From AWTP1-13 sp963775835 (GTDB lineage: Bacteria > Pseudomonadota > Alphaproteobacteria > Rhizobiales > Hyphomicrobiaceae): 64,000 bases of DNA. Below, piece after piece: positions 33,375 through 42,761 of the stretch. The translations under genes were made by a program, and so were the position numbers. Every line of letters begins with the position of its first letter. Positions within the stretch are counted from its first letter, which is position 1. The stretch spans positions 62,001 through 126,000 of the forward strand of contig CAVZKV010000012.1 of the NCBI GenBank assembly GCA_963775835.1, given 5' to 3'. The notes under the pieces are model-generated. The model ran no database searches, was not told where the DNA came from, and saw only the letters and a program-made list of their open reading frames with translations.

Positions 33375-35288
33375 ATGCTCGACTCCTTGCGCCGCGGCGC
33401 GCTCAATTGGTTCGCTAAGGGACTACTTGGCCTGCTGGTCATCGCCTTTGCCGTCTGGGGCATCGGCGACGTTATCCGCAACGTCGGCAGGGGAACGCTG
33501 GCCACCATCGGCGGTTCGCAGATCACCGTGGATGAGTACCGCCAGGCCTATCAGGACGAAATGGCTTCGCTCACGCGCCGGTTTGGTCGCCGTCTCACCA
33601 GCGAACAGGCCAAGCTGCTCGGCGTCGAGCAACGCGCCTTGGCACGCTTGATTTCCGCAGCCGCTATCGACCACCATGCGCGCGACCTCAAGCTGGCCCT
33701 GTCCGATCAGGGCATGGCCGAGATTGTTCGCAGCGATCCAGGTTTTCAGGGTCCCGACGGCAAATTTTCCAAGGAGCTTTTCCAAAACTTTCTGCGCCAG
33801 ATCGGCCTGAGCGAGGGCCGCTATGTCTATACGCGTCGCCAGGAGGAACTGCGCGACCAGTTGACCGAGAGCCTGTTGAGCGGACTGGCACCGCCGCAGG
33901 CGATGATCGATGCCCTCTATCGCTTCCGCGAAGAGCGCCGCGTCATTGACTTTTTCACGCCCGACTTCGACAAGCTCATCAAGCTTAGCGAGCCGGACGA
34001 TGCCAAACTGCGCGCCTACTACGAAGACAACAAGGCGCGCTTCACCGCCCCCGAACGCCGCAAGATCAACGTGCTGCTCCTGACGCGTGACGCCGCTAAA
34101 CAGCGCATCAGTATCGGCGAAGATGAGCTCAAGGCCGCCTACGACAGCGACAAACAGAAATTCAACATCCCGGAGATGCGGCGGATCACGCAGCTCACGT
34201 TTCCCGACAAGGCCGCGGCCGAGAAGGCCTACGCGGAGCTGAGCAAAGCCGAGAATTTTGCCGAGGCCGTCGGCAAGCTCGGCTTCAAGGAAAGCGACAG
34301 CGAACTGGGGCTACTCGCCAAACGCGACATGATCGATAGCCGAATTGCCGAGGCCGCCTTTGCCCTGAAGCCCGATGAGCTGTCGCAGCCGGTCGAGGGC
34401 CAGTTCGCCACCGTGCTCCTTCGCGTCACCGAGGTGGTGCCGGGCAAGCAGCGCACCTTCGAGGAGGTCAAGGGCGAGATCGGCGACCGCCTCGCCGAAG
34501 AGCGGGCCAATCTCGAGTTGCAGAACCTGCACGAGAGCATCGAGAACGACCGCTACTCCGGCAAGCCGCTGAAGGAAATCGGCGAAAAGCTGAAGTTGCC
34601 CTTCCTGGAGATCGCCGACATCGATCGCGCGGGCAAAACCGCCGACGGCAAACCGGCGCTCGAGCAGGCCGACGCCGGTAAAATTGCCGCGGCTGCCTTT
34701 TCCGGCAATGCCGGCATCGAGGCGGAAGCCGTGGAGTTGCCCGACGGCGGTAATGCTTGGGTCGATGTGCTGCAAGTGACGCCCGAAAAGCAAAAGCCTT
34801 TCGAGGAGGTGGCGGGCGAAGTGAAGACCCAATTCATGGAGCAGCAACGGCGCATCGAGCTCAGCAATCTCGCGGCAAAGTTCGTGGATCGTATCAATCA
34901 GGGCGAGGCCTTCGAGACGGTCGCCAGCGAGGCCGGCGCCAAGGCCGAGAAAACCAATCCGGTGACGCGCGCAACCTCGCCGCCGGGCCTTACCAGCAAC
35001 GCCGTGCAGCAGGCCTTCACGCTGCCCAAGGGTCGCGCCGCCTCGGCTCCCACCACCGACGGCCGGGGGCGCACCATCATTCGTGTCGCCGAAATCAGTC
35101 CGGCCCCCGACCCCACGCCGGAACAGATCGCCGCCCTCAAGACCGAACTCAACCGCCAACTGCAGAGCGACATTCTCGCCGAATACATCAGCGGTCTGCA
35201 GGCACGCTACGGCCTCTCGGTGAACCAAGAGGCGCTGCGGCAGGCGCTCGGCGGCGAGCGCGGAGCGGAAGCGCCGATGATCGAGTGA
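33375..35288 (+). CDS. SurA N-terminal domain / PpiD-like peptidylprolyl isomerase
   Basis: 637 residues. A single N-terminal membrane anchor (about 12-32, FAKGLLGLLVIAFAVWGIGDV) is followed by the SurA-N fold (ATIGGSQITVDEYRQAYQDEM, LTSEQAKLLGVEQRALARLI) and a parvulin domain (about 240-360, RRITQLTFPDKAAAEKAYAELSKAENFAEAVGKLG, LGLLAKRDMI, FALKPDELSQPVEGQFATVLLRVTEV). Helps fold proteins leaving the Sec channel in the periplasm. Divergent from tpiA; trpE follows after 33 bases, an arrangement common in alphaproteobacteria. Confidence 0.9.
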   Translation: MLDSLRRGALNWFAKGLLGLLVIAFAVWGIGDVIRNVGRGTLATIGGSQITVDEYRQAYQDEMASLTRRFGRRLTSEQAKLLGVEQRALARLISAAAIDHHARDLKLALSDQGMAEIVRSDPGFQGPDGKFSKELFQNFLRQIGLSEGRYVYTRRQEELRDQLTESLLSGLAPPQAMIDALYRFREERRVIDFFTPDFDKLIKLSEPDDAKLRAYYEDNKARFTAPERRKINVLLLTRDAAKQRISIGEDELKAAYDSDKQKFNIPEMRRITQLTFPDKAAAEKAYAELSKAENFAEAVGKLGFKESDSELGLLAKRDMIDSRIAEAAFALKPDELSQPVEGQFATVLLRVTEVVPGKQRTFEEVKGEIGDRLAEERANLELQNLHESIENDRYSGKPLKEIGEKLKLPFLEIADIDRAGKTADGKPALEQADAGKIAAAAFSGNAGIEAEAVELPDGGNAWVDVLQVTPEKQKPFEEVAGEVKTQFMEQQRRIELSNLAAKFVDRINQGEAFETVASEAGAKAEKTNPVTRATSPPGLTSNAVQQAFTLPKGRAASAPTTDGRGRTIIRVAEISPAPDPTPEQIAALKTELNRQLQSDILAEYISGLQARYGLSVNQEALRQALGGERGAEAPMIE

Positions 35289-35321
35289 TAATTTTGCAGG
35301 ACCGGGCGAAGGATCCCGCGC

Positions 35322-36878
35322 ATGACCAAGCTCGAGCCGATCGGCAGGGATCTCGAAGTTGAACCCGCGCGCGGCGAGTTCGCGCGACGCTATGCCGCCG
35401 GCGTGGCGCAGGTGGTGTGGACGCGGCTGATCGCAGACCTCGAAACCCCCGTCTCGGCCATGCTGAAGCTGAGCGACGGGCAGCCGCTCAGCTGCCTGTT
35501 GGAATCCGTGCAAGGCGGGGCGACGCGGGGTCGGTACTCGATCATCGGCCTCGCACCCGACGTTGTTTGGCGCGCCGTCGGCAACCGCGCCGAGATCAAT
35601 GCCAACCCGCAGGCGGCACCCCACGCCTTCAAGGCCGACGACGCGCCGACCCTCAATTCGCTGCGCGCCCTGCTCGATCGCTCGCGCATCGAGTTGCCGG
35701 CCGAGCTACCGCCGATCGCCGCCGGCATCATCGGCTACATGGGCTATGACGCGGTGCGCCTGGTCGAGCACCTGCCCGCGCAAAACCCCGACGCCCTAGG
35801 GGTGCCCGACGCCGTCTTCGTTCGACCCACCTTGATGGTGGTGTTCGACACCATCAAGGACGAGATGGCCGTGGTGACGCCCGTGCGCCCTACCCCGGGC
35901 GTCGATGCGGCCGCCGCCTATGCCGCCGCGCTCAGTCGCCTGCGCGGCGTCCTCGCCGCGCTCGATGCGCCGTTGCCGCACGCGACCAACATGTCGGGCG
36001 TCGACCTGGCACTTCCCGATGCGGTCTCCAACACCACGCCCGCCGAATTCAAGGCCATGGTAGGGCGCGGCAAGGAATTCATCGCGGCCGGCGATGTGTT
36101 CCAGGTGGTCCTGTCACAGCGGTTCGATGCTCCCTTCGCCCTGCCGCCGCTTGCGCTTTATCGCGCGCTGCGCCGCACGAACCCCTCGCCGTTCCTGTTT
36201 CACCTCGACTTCGGAGAGTTCGCCCTCGTCGGCTCGTCACCCGAGATCCTGGTGCGCGTGCGCGACGGCGAGGTCACCATCCGGCCGCTCGCCGGCACGC
36301 GGCGGCGCGGCAGCACGTCGGAGGAGGATCTGGCGCTGGAACGGGAACTGCTGGCCGACCCCAAGGAACGCGCCGAACACCTCATGTTGCTCGATCTCGG
36401 ACGCAACGACGTCGGCCGCGTCGCGAAAATCGGCTCGGTGCGCGTCAAAGAGAGCTTTGCCATCGAACGCTACAGCCATGTCATGCACATCGGCAGTCAC
36501 GTGGTGGGTGCCTTGGACGAGCGCCATGATGTCGTCGACGCCCTGATGGCGGGCTTCCCCGCCGGCACGCTGTCCGGCGCCCCCAAGGTGCGCGCCATGG
36601 AGATCATCGATGCGCTCGAGAAGGACAAGCGCGGACCGTACGGGGGCTGCGTCGGCTACTTTTCTGCCGACGGCGAGATGGACAGCTGCATCGTGCTGCG
36701 CACCGCGCTGGTCAAGGATGGCATGATCTATGTTCAGGCCGGCGCGGGCATCGTCGCCGACAGCGACCCCGATGCCGAACAGCTCGAGTGCGAGTATAAG
36801 GCGAAAGCGCTGTTCAAGGCGGCCGAGGAAGCCGTCCGCTTCGCCGAGCGCAGCAAGCGCGGCAACCGCGGTCCCTGA
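35322..36878 (+). CDS. trpE: Anthranilate synthase component I
   Basis: 518 residues. First step of tryptophan synthesis: chorismate to anthranilate with ammonia from TrpG. LLES at 59-62 is the tryptophan feedback site. The catalytic half has GDVFQVVLSQRF, NPSPFLFHLDF, ILVRVRDGEVTIRPLAGTRRRG, DLGRNDVGRV, FPAGTLSGAPKVRAMEIID and GAGIVADSDPDAEQLECEYKA. All catalytic signatures are intact. trpG and trpD lie 2.7 kb further on, separated by three unrelated genes. Confidence 0.96.
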   Translation: MTKLEPIGRDLEVEPARGEFARRYAAGVAQVVWTRLIADLETPVSAMLKLSDGQPLSCLLESVQGGATRGRYSIIGLAPDVVWRAVGNRAEINANPQAAPHAFKADDAPTLNSLRALLDRSRIELPAELPPIAAGIIGYMGYDAVRLVEHLPAQNPDALGVPDAVFVRPTLMVVFDTIKDEMAVVTPVRPTPGVDAAAAYAAALSRLRGVLAALDAPLPHATNMSGVDLALPDAVSNTTPAEFKAMVGRGKEFIAAGDVFQVVLSQRFDAPFALPPLALYRALRRTNPSPFLFHLDFGEFALVGSSPEILVRVRDGEVTIRPLAGTRRRGSTSEEDLALERELLADPKERAEHLMLLDLGRNDVGRVAKIGSVRVKESFAIERYSHVMHIGSHVVGALDERHDVVDALMAGFPAGTLSGAPKVRAMEIIDALEKDKRGPYGGCVGYFSADGEMDSCIVLRTALVKDGMIYVQAGAGIVADSDPDAEQLECEYKAKALFKAAEEAVRFAERSKRGNRGP

Positions 36879-36905
36879 GGCAAGGCGCGCCGGAGAGCAA
36901 CGAGC

Positions 36906-38045
36906 ATGAGCGCCGAGGCGCACTTTTATGGCGACGCCCTGCCAACGGGTATCCGCTCGCGCCTCCTGCCCAACGGCAACGGGCTCATGATGCACCTGCT
37001 GGAGGCCGGCTACGCGCGAGAGGGCGCCCCTTGCCTAATGCTGTTGCACGGCTTCCCGGAACTCGCCTATAGCTGGCGCAAGCTGATGCTGCCGCTGGCG
37101 GCGGCGGGATTTCACGTGGTCGCCCCCGATCAGCGCGGCTACGGGCGCACCACGGGCTGGGACGGCGCCTACGACGACGAGCTAAGCCCTTTCCGGGTCA
37201 TCAATTTGGTGCGCGACACCTTGGGCCTCGTCTCGGCGCTGGGCCATCGCTCCGTCGCCGCGGTGATCGGCCACGATTTCGGCGCCCCCGTGGCCGCCTG
37301 GTGCGCCCTGTTGCGGGGCGACGTCTTCCGTTCCGTGGTGTTGATGAGCGCGCCCTTCGTCGGCCCGCCGGAGCTTTTCCACCTCGGCGGGGGCGAGCCG
37401 CGCCCGGCGGCAACCAGCATCCACGCCGCGCTTGCCGCGCTTACGCCGCCGCGCAAACACTATCACTGGTACTATTCGACGCGCCCAGCCGACGCCGATA
37501 TGCGCCACTGCCCGCAGGGCATTCATGCCTTCCTGCGCGCCTATTATCACTACAAGAGCGCCGACTGGAAAGGCAACGTCCCGCACCCGCTTGCGGCCTG
37601 GAGCGCCGACGAGCTCGCCAAGCTGCCGACCTACTACGTCATGCGCCTGGAGCAGGACATGGCCGAGACGGCGGCGGCTGAAATGCCCTCCGCACAGGAG
37701 ATCGCCGCCTGCCAATGGCTCACGGAAGCCGAGCTCGCCGTTTACAGCGCCGAGTTCGCGCGCACCGGCTTCCAGGGCGGGCTCAACTGGTATCGCTGTC
37801 GCACCAGCGGCCGCTTCGAGGCCGAGCAGCAGGTCTTTGCCGGCCGCCGCATCGACGTCCCTTCGCTCTTTATCGCCGGCAAGAGCGACTGGGGTGCCTT
37901 TCAGCTGCCGGGTGCCTTGGAAAAGATGCAGACCAGCGCCACCTCACGCATGCGCGGCTGTCATCTTCTCGAGGGTGCCGGCCACTGGGTCCAGCAGGAG
38001 CAGCCCGCCGCTGTCATCGACCTGTTAGCAAAGTTCCTTAGCTAA
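36906..38045 (+). CDS. Alpha/beta hydrolase, epoxide hydrolase-like
   Basis: 379 residues. HGFPE (48-52) is the oxyanion motif of epoxide hydrolases, GHDFG (122-126) places Asp 124 as nucleophile, SDWGAFQLPGALE gives the acid and GAGHWVQQEQP the His. A cap with HYHWYYS and LNWYRCRT supplies the tyrosines that polarise an epoxide. Overall a soluble-epoxide-hydrolase shape; fluoroacetate dehalogenases share parts of it. It sits inside the trp gene cluster without an obvious link to tryptophan. Confidence 0.85.
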   Translation: MSAEAHFYGDALPTGIRSRLLPNGNGLMMHLLEAGYAREGAPCLMLLHGFPELAYSWRKLMLPLAAAGFHVVAPDQRGYGRTTGWDGAYDDELSPFRVINLVRDTLGLVSALGHRSVAAVIGHDFGAPVAAWCALLRGDVFRSVVLMSAPFVGPPELFHLGGGEPRPAATSIHAALAALTPPRKHYHWYYSTRPADADMRHCPQGIHAFLRAYYHYKSADWKGNVPHPLAAWSADELAKLPTYYVMRLEQDMAETAAAEMPSAQEIAACQWLTEAELAVYSAEFARTGFQGGLNWYRCRTSGRFEAEQQVFAGRRIDVPSLFIAGKSDWGAFQLPGALEKMQTSATSRMRGCHLLEGAGHWVQQEQPAAVIDLLAKFLS

Positions 38046-38226
38046 CGGTTTGAGTCGGGCCGCGGCGGGGCAAGCGCAAATTCGCCCTGAGCGCAAGGTG
38101 GCTCGCTGCATGGTAGCCCTCCGTCGGCCGCCGCTGCCATCTCGCCGCCGACCACACTAGTCTTTGCGCCGTTTCGCCTCGCAGGCAGCAGCGAATTTTG
38201 GCCCCCGCCAAATTGGAAAGGCATGC

Positions 38227-38874
38227 ATGTCCACCGACACCCTCGAGCGACCGCAGGTCTCCAATACCGTCGTTGCCTCGCATTTTCCGACCCTGTTCAT
38301 GATGCGCGAGTATGCGAACTGCTCCGGCCTCAACCAAAGGCTGGAGCGGCTGATGCTACGCATGGAAAAAGAGACGACCAATATCGCTGCCGCCACCAGC
38401 AACATCGGCGGCTACCACTCCGATACGACGCTGTTCTCGCGCAAAGAGCAGGAGATCATTGCCTTGCGCGAGCTCGTGCAGGCGGCGCTGCACGAATACG
38501 TGCCGAAGTTCCTGGAGGCCAACTGCCATGCGCCGCCGACCAAGCTGAACCTGCGGCTTTGGGGCTGGGGTATCAACATGCGCGCCGGCGACATCAATTT
38601 TCAGCACGTGCATCCCGACGCCAAGGTCAGCGGCGTTTACTATGTCAGCGTCCCGCCGCCGCCCGAAGGCGCCTCGGCCGAGGAAGGGGCGATCATGTTC
38701 GTTGATCCACGTCCCCGCGCGCACATGAATCGCGTGCAAAACCAAACCACCGAGATCACCGTCAACCCCAAGGCCGGCATGATGATCCTGTTCCCGGCCT
38801 ACTACGAGCACGCGGTCATTCCCTTCCGCGGCGCCGGCGTGCGCACCTGTATCGCCTTTAACGCCAATTTCTGA
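38227..38874 (+). CDS. Putative 2OG-Fe(II) oxygenase (TIGR02466-type)
   Basis: 215 residues from ATG after GGAAAGG. INFQHVHPDAKVSGVYYVSVP carries the HxHxD iron-binding start (H127, H129, D131), and MMILFPAYYEHAVIPFRGAGVRTCIAFNANF supplies the distal His and the Arg for 2-oxoglutarate. These short oxygenases of unknown substrate are found in phages, cyanophages and proteobacteria. Here it lies between the epoxide-hydrolase-like gene and sixA. The frame extends upstream, but the ribosome binding site favours this start. Confidence 0.83.
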   Translation: MSTDTLERPQVSNTVVASHFPTLFMMREYANCSGLNQRLERLMLRMEKETTNIAAATSNIGGYHSDTTLFSRKEQEIIALRELVQAALHEYVPKFLEANCHAPPTKLNLRLWGWGINMRAGDINFQHVHPDAKVSGVYYVSVPPPPEGASAEEGAIMFVDPRPRAHMNRVQNQTTEITVNPKAGMMILFPAYYEHAVIPFRGAGVRTCIAFNANF

Positions 38875-38969
38875 CCCCCGCGCCTCGCACCGGTGAACCG
38901 ACCCTGTGGGGCTTGAGCCAGCGCGCTGGCCGCCTTCTAGGCGGCGCTTTTAGCCGGTATGCTTGGGGC

Positions 38970-39485
38970 ATGTTGACCCTCTGCCTGCTGCGCCACGCTA
39001 AATCGAGCTGGGAAGACGCATCGCTCCAGGATTTCGATCGGCCCTTGGCCCCACGCGGCGAGGAGGCGGCGCCGCGCATGGGTACCTACATGGCCGCGGA
39101 GGGCATCGAGCCCCAGTTGATCTTGTGCTCGCCGGCGACGCGCGCACGCCAAACCCTGGCTCTGGTGCTGCCGAAGCTGGCAGGGGAACCCTCGGTCGAG
39201 TTCGAGGATGGCCTTTACCTTGCGTCGTCCAGCAGCCTGCTCGCGCGCATCCGCAAGGTCCGCGCCAACATCCAGTGCCTCATGCTCGTCGGTCACGATC
39301 CTGGCATGCACGGTCTGGCCGTGGAGCTCTCGGGCCAAGGCAGGCCCGAGGACCTGCACCGGCTGGCCAGCAAATTTCCCACCGCCGGGCTCGCCGTCAT
39401 CAGCTTTAGGACGGGCCAGTGGTCCCAGGTGAAGCCCAAGGCGGGACGGCTCGATACGTTTACCTCGCCACGGCGTCTCAGCTGA
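38970..39485 (+). CDS. sixA: SixA-type phosphohistidine phosphatase
   Basis: 171 residues. Short histidine phosphatase: LCLLRHAKSSWED with the RH catalytic pair at R8-H9, FDRPLAPRGEEAAPRMGTYM, LILCSPATRARQTL and MLVGHDPGMHGLAVEL with the second His. SixA removes phosphate from histidine of phosphorelay or PTS (NPr) proteins. Alone in the cluster; start chosen because the family begins directly with the LLRHAK strand. Confidence 0.88.
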   Translation: MLTLCLLRHAKSSWEDASLQDFDRPLAPRGEEAAPRMGTYMAAEGIEPQLILCSPATRARQTLALVLPKLAGEPSVEFEDGLYLASSSSLLARIRKVRANIQCLMLVGHDPGMHGLAVELSGQGRPEDLHRLASKFPTAGLAVISFRTGQWSQVKPKAGRLDTFTSPRRLS

Positions 39486-39592
39486 TGGCGGCAGGCGCAG
39501 CGGCCGCCAACCCCCTTGCCTCGGCGGCTCGCCGGGGTCCCTGCCCAGACCCTGGCTTGACCGCGACCATATCGGTCCCCTAAATCGTTGCC

Positions 39593-40204
39593 ATGCTGGT
39601 CCTGATCGATAACTACGACAGCTTTACCTATAATCTCGTTCACTACCTGGGCGAGCTCGGGGCGCGCTGCGAGGTGTTCCGCAACGATAAGATTTCCGTC
39701 GCCGAGATCCTGCAACTAGCCCCCCGGGGCATTGTCCTCTCGCCCGGCCCGTGCACGCCCAACGAGGCCGGCATTTGCCTCGAGCTGATCAAGGAGGCTG
39801 GGCCCTCGCTTCCCATCCTGGGCGTTTGCCTCGGCCATCAGGCCATCGGCCAGGCCTACGGCGGCAACGTCGTACGCGCGCCGCAGCCAATGCACGGCAA
39901 ACTCTCGAGCATCAGCCACACCGGCAAGGGTGTATTCCGATCGCTGCCCAGGACGTTTGAGGTCACGCGCTATCACTCCTTGATCGTGGAGCGCGAGAGC
40001 CTTCCTGAGGACCTCATGGTGACGGCCGAAGCCGGCGGCCTGATCATGGGTCTGCAGCATCGAACACATCCCGTGCACGGCGTGCAGTTCCACCCGGAGA
40101 GCATCGCCTCCGAGCACGGCCACGCCCTGCTTGCCAATTTCCTCGAGCTCGCGGGTCTGGCGCCGCGGCGTCGCAATATTGACCCCGCCCGCCACGCTGC
40201 ATGA
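39593..40204 (+). CDS. trpG: Anthranilate synthase component II (glutamine amidotransferase)
   Basis: 203 residues: MLVLIDNYDSFTYNLVHYLGELGA, LSPGPCTPNEAG, GVCLGHQAIG with nucleophile C79, and VHGVQFHPESIASEHG with H167 and E169. Provides ammonia from glutamine to TrpE. No fused second domain. Followed by trpD seven bases later, so it is co-translated. Confidence 0.96.
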   Translation: MLVLIDNYDSFTYNLVHYLGELGARCEVFRNDKISVAEILQLAPRGIVLSPGPCTPNEAGICLELIKEAGPSLPILGVCLGHQAIGQAYGGNVVRAPQPMHGKLSSISHTGKGVFRSLPRTFEVTRYHSLIVERESLPEDLMVTAEAGGLIMGLQHRTHPVHGVQFHPESIASEHGHALLANFLELAGLAPRRRNIDPARHAA

Positions 40205-40211
40205 CGCCACC

Positions 40212-41246
40212 ATGGACGCCCAACCCTCCCAGGAATTGCGCCATCTGATCCAAAAAGTCTCGCAGGGTGCAACGCTCAGCGAGGACGAAATTCGCACCGC
40301 CCTCGATCAGATGACCGCCGGGGCGGCGACGCCGGCGCAGATGGGAGCTTTCCTGATGGCGCTGCGCGTGCGCGGGGAGACCGTCGAGGAAATCACCGGT
40401 GCCGCCCAGATGCTGCGCGCGCGCATGATGCGCGTCAGCGTGCCGGAAGATGCCGTCGACATCGTCGGCACCGGCGGCGACAGTCACGGTACCTATAATG
40501 TGTCGACCTGCGCCGCCCTGATCGCGGCCGGCGCCGGCGTGAAGGTCGCCAAGCACGGCAACCGCCGCGTTTCCTCCATGTCGGGAGCCTCTGACGTGCT
40601 GTCGACCCTCGGCGTCAAGCTCGACGGCCAATTCGAGACCATCACCCGCTGTGTCGAGGAGGCCGGCGTCGGCTTTATGTGGGCCCCCTTGCATCACCCC
40701 GCCATGAAGCACTGGGCGCCGATCCGCGGCGAACTCGGCATCCGCACCATCTTCAACTTGCTGGGGCCGATCTCAAATCCCGGCGGCGTCAAGCGCCAGG
40801 TCGTCGGCGTCTTTTCCTGGCACTGGGTCGAGCCGATCGCCCACGTCCTGAACAACTTGGGCGCCAAGCACGTCTGGGTCGTGCACGGTCATGACGGTCT
40901 CGACGAGTTGACCACGACGGGTGCCACCGACGTCGCCGAGCTCAAGGATGGCAAGGTCACGGTGTTTGAAGTGACGCCGGCCGATGCGGGGCTGGCCCCG
41001 GCCAAACTCTCCGAGCTCAAGGGCGGCGACGAGCACGCCAATGCGGCGGCTATTCGCGAGGTTTTGGCCGGCAAGAAGACGCCGCTCAGAAATATCGCCG
41101 TCCTCAATGCCGCCGCCGCGGCGGTGGTCGCCGGCAAGGCCGCCAATATTCTGGAAGGCGCCCAGCTCGCCCAGCGCGCCATCGAATCCGGTGCGGCGGG
41201 GCAGGCGCTCGACAAGTTGATTGCGATTACCAACGGACGTGGCTGA
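40212..41246 (+). CDS. trpD: Anthranilate phosphoribosyltransferase
   Basis: 344 residues from ATG after the trpG stop. Second step of tryptophan synthesis, joining anthranilate to PRPP. VDIVGTGGDSHGTYNVST binds pyrophosphate, VKVAKHGNRRVSS and GIRTIFNLLGPISNPG follow in order, and DELT with an acidic pair appears near 230. In related genomes trpC comes next; here an exporter gene does. Confidence 0.96.
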   Translation: MDAQPSQELRHLIQKVSQGATLSEDEIRTALDQMTAGAATPAQMGAFLMALRVRGETVEEITGAAQMLRARMMRVSVPEDAVDIVGTGGDSHGTYNVSTCAALIAAGAGVKVAKHGNRRVSSMSGASDVLSTLGVKLDGQFETITRCVEEAGVGFMWAPLHHPAMKHWAPIRGELGIRTIFNLLGPISNPGGVKRQVVGVFSWHWVEPIAHVLNNLGAKHVWVVHGHDGLDELTTTGATDVAELKDGKVTVFEVTPADAGLAPAKLSELKGGDEHANAAAIREVLAGKKTPLRNIAVLNAAAAAVVAGKAANILEGAQLAQRAIESGAAGQALDKLIAITNGRG

Positions 41247-41253
41247 CGCCCGC

Positions 41254-42729
41254 ATGCAGGACGGCGAACAGGAGCCCACCCCCGGTCAGCTGTTCCGCAC
41301 CGTCTTTCCCTCCATCATGTTGCCGATGTTCTTGGCCGTCGTCGACCAAACCATCGTGGCAACGGCCCTGCCCTCGATCGCGGCATCGCTCGGCAGCGTC
41401 GGTCGCGTCTCCTGGATCGTGGTCGGCTATCTGGTCGCCACCACCGTGGCCGCGCCGGTCTACGGGCAGTTGCGGGACGTCTACGGCAGCAAGCGTATGA
41501 TGTTCATCGCGCTTGCGATCTTCATCGTCAGTTCGCTGTTGTGCGCGGTGGCGAGCAGTGTCGAGCTATTGACCATCTGCCGTATCCTGCAGGGCCTGGG
41601 AGGCGGCGGCCTGATGACGCTCTCGCAGGCGATGATCGGCGAGACCATTCCCCCGCGCGAGCGCGCGCGCTACCAGGGCTATCTCGCCTCCGTGATGGTG
41701 ACCTCCAGCACCTTCGGGCCGGTCGTGGGCGGTTATCTGACCCATCACCTGGGCTGGCGCAGCGTCTTCCTGATCAATGTGCCCCTGGGCCTGCTCGCCG
41801 TTCTGCTCACCATGCGCCTCAAGTCCCGCGCCTATCGCGACCAACCCTGGCGCTTCGACACCGTGGGCCTGCTCTTGTTCATCACCTTCATCGTCCCCCT
41901 CCTGCTGGCGCTCGATCAAGCGCAGCGGATGCAGGCCAGTCTGCTGCCGCCAATCGCCGCCCTGGCCGCCGTTTCGCTGCTCGCCCTGATCGGGCTAATC
42001 CGGCAACAGCGGCGCGTGCCCCATCCGCTGCTGCCGATCACGCTCTTGCGCAATCCAACGGTGTGGCGGAGCGACGCCCTGGCCGCCTGTCATGGCGCCA
42101 CCCTCGTCTCGCTCATCACCTTTCTGCCGCTTTACTTCCGCGTCCTGCGCGGGGCCACGCCCGCCGCGATGGGACTGATGCTGCTGCCCCTGGTGTTCGG
42201 CATCGGCGCCGGCTCGATGCTGACCGGGCGTATCGTCAGCCGTACCGGGCTCACCACCATCTTTCCCTCGGTCGGCCTGGTGTTGGCCACCTCAACGCTT
42301 CTCCTGTTCGCCTTCAACGCCGAGAGCCTGAGCCTGGCGCAGCTGCCCTGGCCGCTGTTCGTCTGCGGCCTCTTCATGGGCACGGTGATGGGCGTCGTGC
42401 AGGTGACGGTGCAGAACGCGGCCGGGACCGCCTCGCTGGGCTCCGCGGTGGGATCGGTTCAGCTCTCGCGCTCGGTTGGCGCGGGCGCCGGCACCGCCCT
42501 CGTCGGCACCGTGTTATTTGCCTCCATCTCGCTCGCCGAACCCGAAACCGGTCGCGTGTTCGCGCAGCTGGTGCAGGCCCCCCAGGGTGCCGTGACCGCC
42601 ATCGCCGGCCAGGCAACGGTCCACGCGGATATTGCGCGCGCCTTTCGCGCCGCCTTCCTCACCATCGCCGCGTTCGCGGCCGCCGGGGCGGCGCTGGCCT
42701 GGTCGATCCCGACACGCCGCTTAACTTGA
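41254..42729 (+). CDS. MFS transporter, DHA2 family (14-TM drug exporter)
   Basis: 491 residues with 14 predicted membrane helices. DQTIVATALPSIAASLGS opens helix 1 in the usual DHA2 way, YGSKRMMF forms the loop 2/3 motif, and SSTFGPVVGGYLTHHLGWRSVFLINVP is the antiporter motif of helix 5. Exports drugs or metabolites using protons. Start is uncertain: an in-frame GTG at 41239 overlaps the trpD end and the ATG at 41254 lacks a strong ribosome binding site. Translational coupling to trpD is likely. Confidence 0.9.
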   Translation: MQDGEQEPTPGQLFRTVFPSIMLPMFLAVVDQTIVATALPSIAASLGSVGRVSWIVVGYLVATTVAAPVYGQLRDVYGSKRMMFIALAIFIVSSLLCAVASSVELLTICRILQGLGGGGLMTLSQAMIGETIPPRERARYQGYLASVMVTSSTFGPVVGGYLTHHLGWRSVFLINVPLGLLAVLLTMRLKSRAYRDQPWRFDTVGLLLFITFIVPLLLALDQAQRMQASLLPPIAALAAVSLLALIGLIRQQRRVPHPLLPITLLRNPTVWRSDALAACHGATLVSLITFLPLYFRVLRGATPAAMGLMLLPLVFGIGAGSMLTGRIVSRTGLTTIFPSVGLVLATSTLLLFAFNAESLSLAQLPWPLFVCGLFMGTVMGVVQVTVQNAAGTASLGSAVGSVQLSRSVGAGAGTALVGTVLFASISLAEPETGRVFAQLVQAPQGAVTAIAGQATVHADIARAFRAAFLTIAAFAAAGAALAWSIPTRRLT

Positions 42730-42761
42730 GCGGCGAGCCGCCGGACCGCCTAAGGACCGGC

